A stretch of DNA of 64,000 nucleotides from Nocardia sp. CNY236 (lineage in GTDB: Bacteria; Actinomycetota; Actinomycetes; Mycobacteriales; Mycobacteriaceae), in NCBI RefSeq assembly GCF_000482385.1, contig NZ_AXVD01000003.1, positions 1 through 64,000 on the forward strand. Reading direction: 5' to 3'. Numbering within the stretch: the stretch's first letter is position 1; every line of letters starts with the position of its first letter. Of the stretch, positions 1 through 9,070 are shown one piece after another. A program made the position numbers and the translations under genes. The notes beneath the pieces were generated by a model that saw only the letters and a program-made list of their open reading frames with translations, did not search any database and was not told where the DNA came from.

Positions 1-339
1 TTCCTCACCTTCTGCAAGCGTCTGATCAGCGGCTACGACACCAAGATCCACCTGGTCGTGGACCGGCACCCGGTCCACCGCGCCAAGACCACCACAGCGT
101 GGATGCACACCCACCGCGACCGGATCGAACTGCACTACCTCCCGGCATACGCCCCACACCTCAACCCCGACGAACTGGTCAACGCAGACCTCAAACGCGT
201 CCTGGCCGACGAGAACATCCTCAACCCAGAACAAATGGAACTGGCGGTTCGCTCGTTCTTCCGGCGCATCCAGAAACTCCCCGGCCATGTCCGCGGCTAC
301 TTCCAAGCCCCACACACCATTTACGCTTCAACCATTTAG
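1..339 (+). CDS. IS630-family transposase, C-terminal part (cut by window start)
   Basis: The frame is open from the first base to the TAG at 337-339. It encodes the DDE_3 endonuclease end of an IS630-type transposase. Two acidic-residue contexts are visible: HLVVDRHPVH (second catalytic Asp) and YAPHLNPDELVNADLK (final catalytic Glu). The 5' half lies outside the window, so intactness cannot be judged. It belongs to a different IS630 subgroup from the remnants at 47.4 and 58 kb, because the context around the last catalytic residue differs. It acts on DNA as the recombinase of its insertion sequence. No inverted repeat was identified after the stop. Confidence 0.85.
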   Translation, partial: FLTFCKRLISGYDTKIHLVVDRHPVHRAKTTTAWMHTHRDRIELHYLPAYAPHLNPDELVNADLKRVLADENILNPEQMELAVRSFFRRIQKLPGHVRGYFQAPHTIYASTI

Positions 340-346
340 TTCCTGG

Positions 347-736
347 TCAATATGAATAGTTCGCGCATATCCCGAACAGGAAGATGGAACCGAAAAACAA
401 CATACCCCAGACTGCTTGGAGTAAGGCGGTGCTGGTCACGACCTCCAACAGAAAGAAGGCCGCGATGACACCGAACTCCACAGCGACGAGCACCAGAGCC
501 TTGCGCCACATACCCAACGCTAGGTAATAGAAGGGGCCGAAAAGGGTGGCCAGGAGATTCCACAACTGGAATGTTTTTTTACCGAACGACAGTTGTCGGA
601 GCGCGGCTCGATGCTCGGCCGTCCTTATCGGACCATATTTGTCGAAGAACTCGAAGCGCTCGCGCCAATTCGGTTTGACTTCGACGTAGCCATTCGGAAA
701 GCTGGTACTCAGATTACTCCTGTCCAGAAGGAAGAC
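347..736 (-). CDS. DUF2628 small membrane protein, no canonical start codon
   Basis: The open frame runs from the stop at 739-737 to the TGA at 347 and gives about 129 residues, close to the size of E. coli YigF-type DUF2628 proteins. The family pattern is clear: a soluble N-terminal part (KPNWRERFEFFDKYGP, then RQLSFGKKTF), the membrane-entry motif LFGPFYYLALGMWRKAL, and two or three hydrophobic segments to the C-terminus. There is no ATG, GTG or TTG before the conserved part. The first canonical start is a TTG at 565, which lies inside the domain. It may start at a CTG (727 or another), or its 5' end may have been lost. Function of the family is unknown. Surroundings are decayed DNA, so it may be dying. 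Confidence 0.55.
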   Translation of the reverse strand, partial: VFLLDRSNLSTSFPNGYVEVKPNWRERFEFFDKYGPIRTAEHRAALRQLSFGKKTFQLWNLLATLFGPFYYLALGMWRKALVLVAVEFGVIAAFFLLEVVTSTALLQAVWGMLFFGSIFLFGICANYSY

Positions 737-767
737 TCACGCTACGGCGCGAGCAGCGATCAAGGTT

Positions 768-1085
768 CGTCCTAACCCCTGCCCAGCCCGAGGCCCCGCA
801 GATTTCGTCCAGCAGTGTACGGTAGCCCCTGGAAGTCCGCAAACATTCGGCGAACGACTGCTCGATGCTGGTTCATCCACGTCGGGCACCCCACAGCCGA
901 TCCTCGACGGCGTCCGCACCGGCTACGACGGCCCAGTGCTGCTCGCCCAGAACTTCACGATCATCGACGTGACGCCCCAGCAGATCGTCTGTCGTATGGC
1001 TGCTTTCGAGCCCGCGCCGTTCCTGATGTCTGATCGGGCATATCACGCCAGCAAGAGCGGCGCCAATCAGGACGCGACGCGATGA
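768..1085 (+). pseudogene. Unrecognised coding remnant, start missing
   Basis: The stretch 740-1330 holds no intact gene. One frame reads like protein up to the TGA at 1083-1085, with segments such as PQTFGERLLDAGSSTSG and NFTIIDVTPQQIVCRMAAF, but no start codon or upstream domain is present. An ATG at 1082 overlaps this stop and opens 37 further residues (to 1195) that also end abruptly. Both look like ends of formerly coupled genes whose bodies were deleted. I do not recognise the family. The boundaries are approximate. Confidence 0.3.
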
Positions 1086-1330
1086 ACGCGAAGGTCATCA
1101 CCGGGGCCGACGTGACGAACTGGTGCGTCCAGCGCTGGGCAGCTCTTGGCTGGATGGATTGGACGCCGAAATCCCTTCTGTTTCAGTCATGTTGAAGGAC
1201 CCTGGTGAGTGTGAACGTGGAGCGCCGGAGCTCGAGCGGTGCGATGTCCGCAGGCTACGGGATAGGGTAGATCTCGCTCCGCCCGGTTCCGGACCCTGCG
1301 GACTCACCGGTCGACCGCGAGGAGATCGTC

Positions 1331-2048
1331 ATGTCGATCAGCGAAGCACTGGGTGCCGAACACGAGATCGAACTCGGTGTAGGCCGTATTCGATACCGGA
1401 AGTGTGGAAGTGGCCCGCCCGTCGTGTTCGTTCACGGTCTGCTCGCCAACGGTGATCTCTGGCGACATGTCGCCCCTGTGCTCGCCTCGCACGGCTACCG
1501 CTGCCTCACCCCGGACTGGCCGCTGGGTTCGCATACCCTCGCTGTTCCGGATCAGGAGCTGACCCACCCGCGGTGGCGCGGCTCATCGCGGAGTTCTTCG
1601 AACGACTGGACCTGCGAGACGTCACTGTGGTGGCGAACGATACCGGGGGCGCGCTCACCCAGCTGGTGATGGTGGAGCATGATGAACGTCTCGGGCGTGT
1701 CGTCCTCGTCGCCTGCGATGCGTTCGACCACTTTCTGCCCCCTCCCTTCCACCTGTTGCCACGGGTGTTCGCGCTGCCCCCTGCCGCGTGGTGCGTCGCG
1801 CGAATTCTCGCGGTACGGTCGCTGCATCGCACCCCGCTGGGATTCGGTTGGATTGCGAAACATCGTTTCCCGCCGGAGATCATGGACAGCTATGTGCGTC
1901 CCATCCGCGACGACCCCGCCGTCCGGCACGACTACCGGCGTTTCACCGCTCGATCGACCATCGTTACACCCTCGAGGCTGCGACGCGGCTGTCGGCCTTC
2001 ACCGAACCGACCCTGTTGGTTTGGGGTTCGGAGGGGAAGCTCTTTGAT
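1331..2048 (+). pseudogene. Alpha/beta hydrolase, broken by two frameshifts and 3' truncation
   Basis: The ATG at 1331 has a good ribosome binding site (GAGGAG at 1318-1323). The first frame gives GPPVVFVHGLLANGDLW, the oxyanion-hole region of an alpha/beta hydrolase. Near 1560 the sense passes to the frame read from 1573 (VARLIAEFFERLDLRDVTVVANDTGG), where VANDTGG is the nucleophile elbow with Asp, as in haloalkane dehalogenase-like hydrolases. Near 1945 it passes again to a third frame (YTLEAATRLSAFTEPTLLVWG). The gene then stops without its last domain part, abutting the end of the next gene on the other strand. It is a clear pseudogene unless sequencing errors explain both shifts. Confidence 0.8.
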
Positions 2049-2051
2049 CGA

Positions 2052-3065
2052 TCAGTACGTCGACAACGCCGGAGCCACCTCCCGTTCGAAGAGTTCGATC
2101 CCCGTGGTGTCGTAGGCCGCTTCGGGGAAGTAGAGGATCGCATAGCCGAGGCCGAGATCGCGCAGCCGGATCAGGTTTTCGATGATTCGATCAGGAGTAC
2201 CGACGGCTGTGGTGCCACGGTAGAGCTGGTCGACATGTGCGCGGGCTCGCTCGGCGCCGATGTGCGGAGTGAGCCGAGCAGCCAGCGCCGATAGCCGTTC
2301 GCCGACCTGGGCGTCGGTCGAGCCGATCGCGACGTCGAAGTCGGCCGAGCGCACGATGGCGTCGAAATCGGTGCCCACTTCGGTGCAGTGCGCACGCAAG
2401 ATCTCGGATTTCCGGGTGAATACCGCTGGGTCGCCGGCGAAGTTGGTGTACTGCGCGTATTTCGCAGCTGTGCGTAAGGTTTTCCTCTCTCCACCTCCCG
2501 CGATCCAGATCGGAATCCCGTTGTGCTGCATCGGTTTCGGTCGGACGATGGCCCCGTCGACCTGGTAGTGCTTGCCGTCGAGAGTGGCCGCCCCCGTCGT
2601 CCACGCCTGCCGCAGGATGCGCACGCCTTCATCGAGCCGGCCCAGCCGGGTGCCCGCCGACGGGAAGCCGTAGCCGTAGGCGCGCCATTCGTGCTCGTAC
2701 CAGCCGCCGCCGATACCCATCTCCACCCGACCATTCGAGATCAGGTCGACCGTCGCTGCGATCTTCGCCAGATGGACCGGGTTGCGATAGCTCATTGCGG
2801 TACACATTTGTCCGAGCCTGATGCGCGAGGTCGCCACGGCGAACGCCGACATCAGTGTCCAGGCTTCGTGCGTGGCCTCTTCGGTCGGCGCCGGAACCGT
2901 GTGGAAGTGGTCGTACACCCACAGTGAGTCCCACGTCTCGTTCGCGTCGGCACGGCGAGCCAGGTCACACATCACCCCCCACTGATCCACAGGGTCGATG
3001 CCGAGCAGGTCGAGTCGCCAACCTTGCGGAATGAAGATGCCGAAGCGCACGGATGTCTCCTTCAT
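2052..3065 (-). CDS. LLM-class (probably F420-dependent) oxidoreductase
   Basis: A 337-residue TIM-barrel protein of the bacterial luciferase-like monooxygenase superfamily. N-terminal FGIFIPQGW, the WVYDHFHTVP loop, IRLGQMCTAMSYRNPVHLAKIAATVDLIS and GIGGGWYEHEWRAYGYGFP are typical of actinobacterial F420-using LLM reductases. It is expected to be cytosolic and to transfer hydride between a deazaflavin and an unknown substrate. The start ATG at 3065 directly follows the leader region of mgtE on the other strand, so the two genes are divergent. Nothing in the neighbourhood identifies the substrate. F420 rather than FMN use is inferred from the subgroup and from the organism. Confidence 0.85.
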   Translation of the reverse strand: MKETSVRFGIFIPQGWRLDLLGIDPVDQWGVMCDLARRADANETWDSLWVYDHFHTVPAPTEEATHEAWTLMSAFAVATSRIRLGQMCTAMSYRNPVHLAKIAATVDLISNGRVEMGIGGGWYEHEWRAYGYGFPSAGTRLGRLDEGVRILRQAWTTGAATLDGKHYQVDGAIVRPKPMQHNGIPIWIAGGGERKTLRTAAKYAQYTNFAGDPAVFTRKSEILRAHCTEVGTDFDAIVRSADFDVAIGSTDAQVGERLSALAARLTPHIGAERARAHVDQLYRGTTAVGTPDRIIENLIRLRDLGLGYAILYFPEAAYDTTGIELFEREVAPALSTY

Positions 3066-3189
3066 GCATGTTTCGAACCAGTAGTGACGAACCTACTGGC
3101 CGTGGGCGCGGTATGCGGCAGCGCCGCGCAAGCGCCGTGTGCCGCGCAGGTCACACCATGCTCAGGACGAGTCCCGATCGCGAAGCGAT

Positions 3190-3426
3190 GTAAGCTACAT
3201 GGGGGCGCCGAGCGGCGTCCACTGGATGACGAACGACACGTGCGGATGCCCGAAATCCGCAGCGACGGGAAGGAGGTGGGTTGCAATGCGCAGCGAACCT
3301 CCCAGTCGAAGGCCGCGCGGCGCCGCCCCTTCACCTGTCCGGTCGTTGTCACCGCGGTAGGGGTCGGTGCCCCGCGGTGTGAACATCGCACTCATCAACC
3401 ACTCGTGCTCGTGCTGAGGTTCCCCC
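3190..3426 (+). promoter_or_regulatory. Structured leader upstream of mgtE, candidate cis-regulatory RNA
   Basis: The 360-nt gap before mgtE has no gene but several stable hairpins on the mgtE strand. GCGGAT 3242-3247 pairs with ATCCGC 3255-3260. GGAGGT 3272-3277 pairs with ACCTCC 3297-3302, flanked by GAC/GTC. ACCGC 3351-3355 and GGGG 3360-3363 pair with CCCCGCGGT 3370-3378. mgtE genes are often controlled by Mg2+-sensing leaders (M-box), but the canonical M-box AGGTGAGGCTCC core is not visible, so the class is unassigned. Confidence 0.4.
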
Positions 3427-4791
3427 ATGTCGCACACCGACATCATCGAAGTACGTCCGTCGTTGTCCGAATCCCTGCAGGACATCGTCGAAAGCCGTCA
3501 CGTCGGCGCCGCGCTCGATTGGCTCGGCGCGCACCCGCCGCACGTCATCGCCGACCAACTCGCACGAATGGACGCGGTTCGAGCCGGGATGGCGTTCCGG
3601 TTGCTGGACAAAGATCTCGCACTGGCGGTCTTCGAGGAACTCGACCCGGTGGACCAGCAGCAAATCCTGCAAGGTTTGCGTGATCGCAGCTTCCGCGAAC
3701 TGATCGAGGGCATGGCGCCCGACGATCGAGCGCGCATGCTTCGGGAAGCACCGGCAAAGGTCGCGAAGAAGGCGCTGGCCGGGCTGAGCTCGCGGGAGCG
3801 GCGGTTGACCGCCAGCCTGCTCGGATACCCGGAGGGGTCGGCCGGACAGTTCATGACGCCCGAGGTCGTGGCCCTGCCGCGGGAGCTGACCGTGGCGGAG
3901 GCATTGGGCACGGTGCGCACCAAGGGCGGTAATGCCGAGACGGTGTACACGCTGCCAGTGGTCGACTCCGGTAGGCGTCTGACCGGCATTGTCGAATTGC
4001 GCGAATTGGTGCTCAGCACGCCGGACACCATGGTGTCGGAGCTGGTCGCGACCCAACCCGCGTTCGCGCGCGCCACCGACTCCGCGGAGGAGGCCGCCCG
4101 GCTGATGCGCGAGACCAACGACATCAACCTACCGGTGGTGGACAGCGAGGACCGTCTCGTCGGGCTGCTCACCATCGACGACGCAGTCGAGGTGATCGAG
4201 GCCGCCGACAGCGAAGACGTCGCGCGACAAGCCGGCTCGGCGCCCTGGGAGGGGCACTACATGGCTGCCGGAGTGTTCCAGTTGGCCCGCTACCGGGCGC
4301 TGTGGCTGCTGCTGTTGTTGGTTGCGGCGAGCTTGACGGTTACCGTCACGGACTTCTTCCAAGGCACCTTGCAGCAGGCCGCACACCTGGCGCTGTTCAT
4401 TCCCCTGCTGATCGGCGCGGGCGGTAATGCAGGCGCGCAAGCCGCTACCGCCTGTGTCCGCGCGCTGGCCGTCGGCGAGGTCAGGGCGTCGGATCTGTTT
4501 CGGGTGATCTGGCGGGAATGTCGGGTCGGGATGGTGCTGGGTTCCTTGCTCGCCGGCGCAGGATTGGCGATCGGCGCGGTGTTCGTCGGCCCGCGGATGG
4601 CCGTGGTCGTCGGCAGCACGTTGGTGCTCATCTGCGGCTGGGCCGCCACGATCGGCGGCACCATGCCGCTGCTGGCGAAGAAGCTACGGATCGACCCTGC
4701 GGTGGTTTCCGCCCCGATGGTCACCACACTGGTGGACGCCACCGGGTTGATCATCTACTTCACCACGGCCAAGCTCGTCCTGGGAATCTGA
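3427..4791 (+). CDS. mgtE: Magnesium transporter MgtE
   Basis: 454 residues with the full MgtE layout. The cytosolic N domain (about 1-135) includes the helical repeats around LLDKDLALAVFEELDPVDQQQILQGL. A CBS pair follows (about 136-260, with FMTPEVVALPRELTVAEAL and INLPVVDSEDRLVGLLTIDDAVEVI). Five membrane helices follow (about 285-454) and carry the pore signature GAGGNAGAQAAT. It forms a homodimeric Mg2+ channel in the cytoplasmic membrane gated by Mg2+ binding to the CBS domains. It converges on nrdF with a gap of only 10 bp. The long structured leader suggests RNA-level control. Start ATG at 3427. Confidence 0.95.
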   Translation: MSHTDIIEVRPSLSESLQDIVESRHVGAALDWLGAHPPHVIADQLARMDAVRAGMAFRLLDKDLALAVFEELDPVDQQQILQGLRDRSFRELIEGMAPDDRARMLREAPAKVAKKALAGLSSRERRLTASLLGYPEGSAGQFMTPEVVALPRELTVAEALGTVRTKGGNAETVYTLPVVDSGRRLTGIVELRELVLSTPDTMVSELVATQPAFARATDSAEEAARLMRETNDINLPVVDSEDRLVGLLTIDDAVEVIEAADSEDVARQAGSAPWEGHYMAAGVFQLARYRALWLLLLLVAASLTVTVTDFFQGTLQQAAHLALFIPLLIGAGGNAGAQAATACVRALAVGEVRASDLFRVIWRECRVGMVLGSLLAGAGLAIGAVFVGPRMAVVVGSTLVLICGWAATIGGTMPLLAKKLRIDPAVVSAPMVTTLVDATGLIIYFTTAKLVLGI

Positions 4792-4801
4792 GGTCCGCGG
4801 C

Positions 4802-5797
<996 letters not shown>

Positions 5798-5894
5798 CTA
5801 CAGAATTCCTCCCCCTGAACACTACTCCTTGGGGGTGACATGTCCATGAAGCACAACACCTTGTGTCACGGCAGCATATATTGCGCCGGTGCAC

Positions 5895-6050
5895 TCAGCG
5901 CCGGCTCGCACGACGGTAGCCGATGGTGGCCGCAACAGCGAACACCATGATCGGGCCGAGTGCCCGGGTCGTGGCGAGCTGCAGGGGGCGGGCCAGGAGA
6001 TCGTCCACGGCGAGCGCCCGCCTGCCTCGACGGCGACACCTGTGTAGCTC
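5895..6050 (-). pseudogene. Broken copy of the 3' end of the ABC-2 permease gene at 8252-9070
   Basis: The protein read from the minus strand, ending at 5895, closes with ARPLQLATTRALGPIMVF and then ATIGYRRASRR. The intact permease ends ARPLQLATAWSLGAIVVF and then ATIGYRRASRR. DNA similarity starts at the shared stop codon and continues for about 140 nt. The sense then continues in another frame (a GVAVEA segment matching GVEAMRAL). The rest of the permease is absent, so this is a truncated, frameshifted duplicate or a relic of a second exporter. The remaining DNA up to 6300 has no other gene. Confidence 0.7.
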
Positions 6051-6300
6051 ACCCACGTGATGACCGATACCGCTGTGGCCGTGTCGGTTGCGAGTAGCGG
6101 CAGATACACTGCGCCCGGCGCAGCGGCTGTCGCTACCTCTATCCAGATGAACCTGTGGCGGAATCGATGGTCGTGTGGATCGGTTGCGCACGACTGCAAA
6201 CGTGAGTGCCCCGTCGAGGCCTGACAACAGATCGGGTCCGTTGTCGATGAGAACGTGGACAACGGCGGAGACCGGGGCGTCGACGAAAGGAGGCCCGGCG

Positions 6301-7362
6301 GTGTCGCCACTCAGGGTTGCCGTAGTGGGATACGGATTGGCAGGGGCAGTGTTCCACGCACCCTTGATCGCGGTCGAGCCGCGCATGCGAGTCGCCGCAG
6401 TGGTGACCTCGTCTGCCGAGCGCGCAGAGCGAGCGATCCGGGAACACCCCGGTGCACGGGTGTTGTCGACCGTCACCCAGTTGTTCGACGATCCTTCCGA
6501 GATCGACTTGGTGGTGATCGCCACGCCCAACCGCAGTCACGCACCGCTGGCCATGTCGGCGATCGAAGCCGGCCTGCCGGTAGTGGTGGACAAGCCCTTC
6601 ACGGTCACCGTGGCCGAGGCCGAGCAGGTCGTCGCTGCGGCCGAGAAGGCACAAGTCCCGCTGTCGGTGTTCCAGAACCGGCGCTGGGACAGCGACTTTC
6701 GTACCGTCGAATCGCTGATCGCCGCCAACCGCTTGGGGCACGTACACCGGTTCGAGTCCCGGATCGAACGATGGCGACCCGAACCAAAAGGAGGTTGGCG
6801 TGAACTCGGTGACGAGACCGATGGCGCCGGCTATCTCTATGACCTTGGCAGTCACCTCATCGACCAAGCTCTCACGCTTTTCGGTCCGGTAGCCGAGATC
6901 TATTGCGAACTCGACCGCCGCCGCACCGGGGTACGAGCTGACGACGACGCGTTTCTCGCCTTGACGCACGCCAACGGCGTCCGCTCACACCTATGGATGA
7001 ATGCCGTTGCTGCGCAGCATGGTCCCAGGTTCCGTGTCCTGGGTTCCGACAATGCCTATGTCGTCTACGGTACCGACCCGCAGGAAGCGCAACTACGGGC
7101 AGGACGCCGTCCGGACCACGAACATTGGGGCACAGTCCATCCCGAGGATTGGGGCGAACTCGGTATCGAGTCCGATGCCCGCCGCGTTCGTTCTCTGCCG
7201 GGTGACTACCGCTGCTACTACCGTGCGATGGCCGATACGCTGCTCGTCGGAACCCCAGTTCCCGTCGACGCTCGCGACGCGCTCGAAACGATGAAGATCC
7301 TGGAACACGCGCGTCTCGCTCACGCCCAGACCCATCCCGAACCCGCATTCGGCCGGATGTAG
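6301..7362 (+). CDS. Gfo/Idh/MocA-family NAD(P)-dependent oxidoreductase
   Basis: 353 residues. I chose GTG 6301 because AAAGGAGG lies just upstream (6286-6293) and the next residues (LRVAVVGYGLAGAVFHAPLI) form the Rossmann nucleotide motif. A frame extends upstream to 6175 but is poor protein. VVIATPNRSH and VVDKPFTVTVAEAEQVV carry the family's EKP-like catalytic Lys (here DKP). DLGSHLIDQALTLFG is the GGS/H motif region of the C-terminal domain. Such proteins oxidise or reduce sugars, inositols or related polyols. The gene lies between the permease relic and the acetyltransferase beside the NRPS/exporter operon. A tailoring role is possible but not shown, because it is on the opposite strand. 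Confidence 0.85.
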   Translation: MSPLRVAVVGYGLAGAVFHAPLIAVEPRMRVAAVVTSSAERAERAIREHPGARVLSTVTQLFDDPSEIDLVVIATPNRSHAPLAMSAIEAGLPVVVDKPFTVTVAEAEQVVAAAEKAQVPLSVFQNRRWDSDFRTVESLIAANRLGHVHRFESRIERWRPEPKGGWRELGDETDGAGYLYDLGSHLIDQALTLFGPVAEIYCELDRRRTGVRADDDAFLALTHANGVRSHLWMNAVAAQHGPRFRVLGSDNAYVVYGTDPQEAQLRAGRRPDHEHWGTVHPEDWGELGIESDARRVRSLPGDYRCYYRAMADTLLVGTPVPVDARDALETMKILEHARLAHAQTHPEPAFGRM

Positions 7363-7442
7363 TGTCCAGGCCGACTGGGCGGTGTGCGGTGGTCGCGAAT
7401 CTCCATGTATGCGAGGCCGGTAGGCCCATGTCCGTGTCGCGG

Positions 7443-8015
7443 CTAAGAGGTGAGTGTGCGGATCAGCACGTCGAAAGTCGGTGCGTCAGGCCATGATGGG
7501 GTGAGCTCGCCTCGTCTCGACCAACCCCACCGAAGGTAGGCGCGGTAAGCGCGGGGATTGTCGGGCTCGACAAGCAACGTTGCGCGTTCTTCGGTTCGGC
7601 CCGCGAGGAGTTCGTCGTGGAGTGCATGGGCGATGCCCTGCCCTGCGCGATCCTCATCGATCATGATCTCGCTGAGAGCGAAGGTCCGAGCACCATCTTC
7701 GCGGACGAATTCACCATGCTCGGTGCCATCTTCGTCGGGGACGAGTCCACCCCACCATGCAGTGCTCGGTCCCAGCGGCCAGCCCCACGTCTGACCGACC
7801 GCGAGGCGGTCGATGGTCGCGACAACGAGTTCGAAGCCGTTGGAACGTCGGGGGTCGGTGTAGGCGTCGAATCGCTTCATGAACTCGGCAGGTTGGTCGA
7901 AGGGATCACCGGATGCGATTGCAGCACGGTAGGAGCGGCGGTACACGTCCTCGACGAGTGCTCGTTGCTCGCGGGCGCCGTAGGCGTCGTAACGGTTGAA
8001 CTGCAGATCGGTCAT
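7443..8015 (-). CDS. GNAT-family N-acetyltransferase
   Basis: 190 residues with a GNAT fold in the second half: FALSEIMIDEDRAGQGIAHALHDELL contains the acetyl-CoA pyrophosphate loop (R-A-G-Q-G-I-A), followed by LVEPDNPRAYRAYLRWGW. The N-terminal half (YGAREQRALVEDVYRRSY) resembles actinobacterial antibiotic/amine acetyltransferases, but the substrate is unknown. Its ATG overlaps the stop of the small frame 8012-8248, and it lies co-directionally downstream of the NRPS and exporter genes. It could be the last gene of that operon, for example modifying an amine such as a basic residue of the peptide; that is inference. Confidence 0.8.
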   Translation of the reverse strand: MTDLQFNRYDAYGAREQRALVEDVYRRSYRAAIASGDPFDQPAEFMKRFDAYTDPRRSNGFELVVATIDRLAVGQTWGWPLGPSTAWWGGLVPDEDGTEHGEFVREDGARTFALSEIMIDEDRAGQGIAHALHDELLAGRTEERATLLVEPDNPRAYRAYLRWGWSRRGELTPSWPDAPTFDVLIRTLTS

Positions 8016-8248
8016 GCTGTCGATGCCTTCGTGTCGAGCTGGTCGTAGCGCCCGGCGAATCCGTCATCCGCACCAGCGAGTTGGCGGATCGGTGCCATGG
8101 TCCGCAGGGTCCGCGTCGACCCGCCCGAGGTCTCCAGGGCGGCGAGAACGGGTTCGGCTTCGACGGTCGCACCGCGGAGGTCTCCGACGCTAGCACGAAC
8201 TCGGGCACACGCTGATGCCGTCGGACCCCTGGTCGAAGCCGGGTTCAC
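8012..8248 (-). pseudogene. Small frame, perhaps C-terminal remnant of a TPR-type regulator
   Basis: A GTG at 8248 sits 3 nt after the stop of the exporter permease. The 78-residue frame ends in an ATGA-type overlap with the acetyltransferase. The sequence VRASVGDLRGATVEAEPVL and RTMAPIRQLAG resembles the last helical repeat of XRE/TPR regulators of the type encoded at 48.6 and 59.2 kb, but there is no DNA-binding part. It may be a truncated regulator fused into the operon, or only a spacer that keeps translation coupled. Weak evidence. Confidence 0.3.
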
Positions 8249-8251
8249 CGG

Positions 8252-9070
8252 TCAGCGCCGGCTGGCACGACGGTAGCCGATGGTGGCCGGAACAGCGAAC
8301 ACCACGATAGCGCCGAGTGACCAGGCCGTGGCGAGCTGCAGTGGGCGGGCCAGGGGGCCGCCCACTGCAAGCGCCCGCATGGCCTCGACGCCAACCGACA
8401 TGGGTTGATTGCCGACAATCGGATGCAGCCACCCCGGAAAGGCGGCCAGCGGAACGAAGCCGGTGCTGAAGAACATCATCAACGACGTCACGATCATGGT
8501 CGCTTCGACCAACGTCGCTTTTGCGGTGAACACGGCGACTGCTGTGACGACGGTGGCGAAAGCCAGCCCGACCAGCAATGGGATGAGCAGGAACGTAGTC
8601 GTCGCCGCCAGGCCCTGCTGGAAGCGGAAACCGAGTAGATAGCCGACCGATACGACCGCGAACGTCCCCACCACGATGCGACAGCCCTCGGCGAGGACAC
8701 GGGAGATCAGGCCGGAAGCGCGGTGCACCGGTAGTACCCAGAAGCGGGCCAACAGGCCCGCATCCCGCTCGCGACCGAGCAAGACGCCGCTGGCAACTGC
8801 GCCGGACAATGCGGCTACCAACGTGACCATGGGCACCGATCCGGACAACGCGCTCTCACCGGTGAACGTCGCGATCTGTCCGCCGATCACTGTGTCGAGC
8901 ATGATCAACAACAGGCACGGGATGATCAGCGTCTCCAGCAGGGTCAGCGGGCTGCGGACCCAGCGGATCAGCAACCGCTGCGTCTGTAGCAGCGACTGGC
9001 GCACCAGCGCCGGCATCGAGCTCTCGGTGCCGGTGTGGGATTCCCGTGACAGGATCGCCGACAGTGTCAT
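8252..9070 (-). CDS. ABC-2 type (DrrC-like) exporter permease
   Basis: 272 residues. The ATG at 9070 shares one base with the stop of the preceding permease (TGATG). The open frame runs further upstream only as a shadow. A cytosolic N-terminus (VRQSLLQTQRLLIRWVRSPLTLLE) leads into six predicted membrane segments. The fifth-sixth region STGFVPLAAFPGWLHPIVGNQPMS has the DrrB/DrrC-type FxPxxxxPxWxxxxxxxNP pattern. Equal in length to its partner permease, it should form the heterodimeric channel for the ATPase at 9885. The operon begins with the NRPS, so export of the peptide is the likely job. A degraded copy of its 3' end lies at 5895. Confidence 0.85.
   Translation of the reverse strand: MTLSAILSRESHTGTESSMPALVRQSLLQTQRLLIRWVRSPLTLLETLIIPCLLLIMLDTVIGGQIATFTGESALSGSVPMVTLVAALSGAVASGVLLGRERDAGLLARFWVLPVHRASGLISRVLAEGCRIVVGTFAVVSVGYLLGFRFQQGLAATTTFLLIPLLVGLAFATVVTAVAVFTAKATLVEATMIVTSLMMFFSTGFVPLAAFPGWLHPIVGNQPMSVGVEAMRALAVGGPLARPLQLATAWSLGAIVVFAVPATIGYRRASRR

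Noticed and set aside
3190..3426. Canonical M-box riboswitch
   Set aside because: Hairpins are present, but the conserved AGGTGAGGCTCC and GACGCCAATGGGT elements were not found. Kept only as an unclassified structured leader.
5815..5840. NrdR box upstream of nrdF
   Set aside because: Only a half-like ACACTA and a CCCCC-GGGGG dyad are seen, not the paired NrdR consensus.
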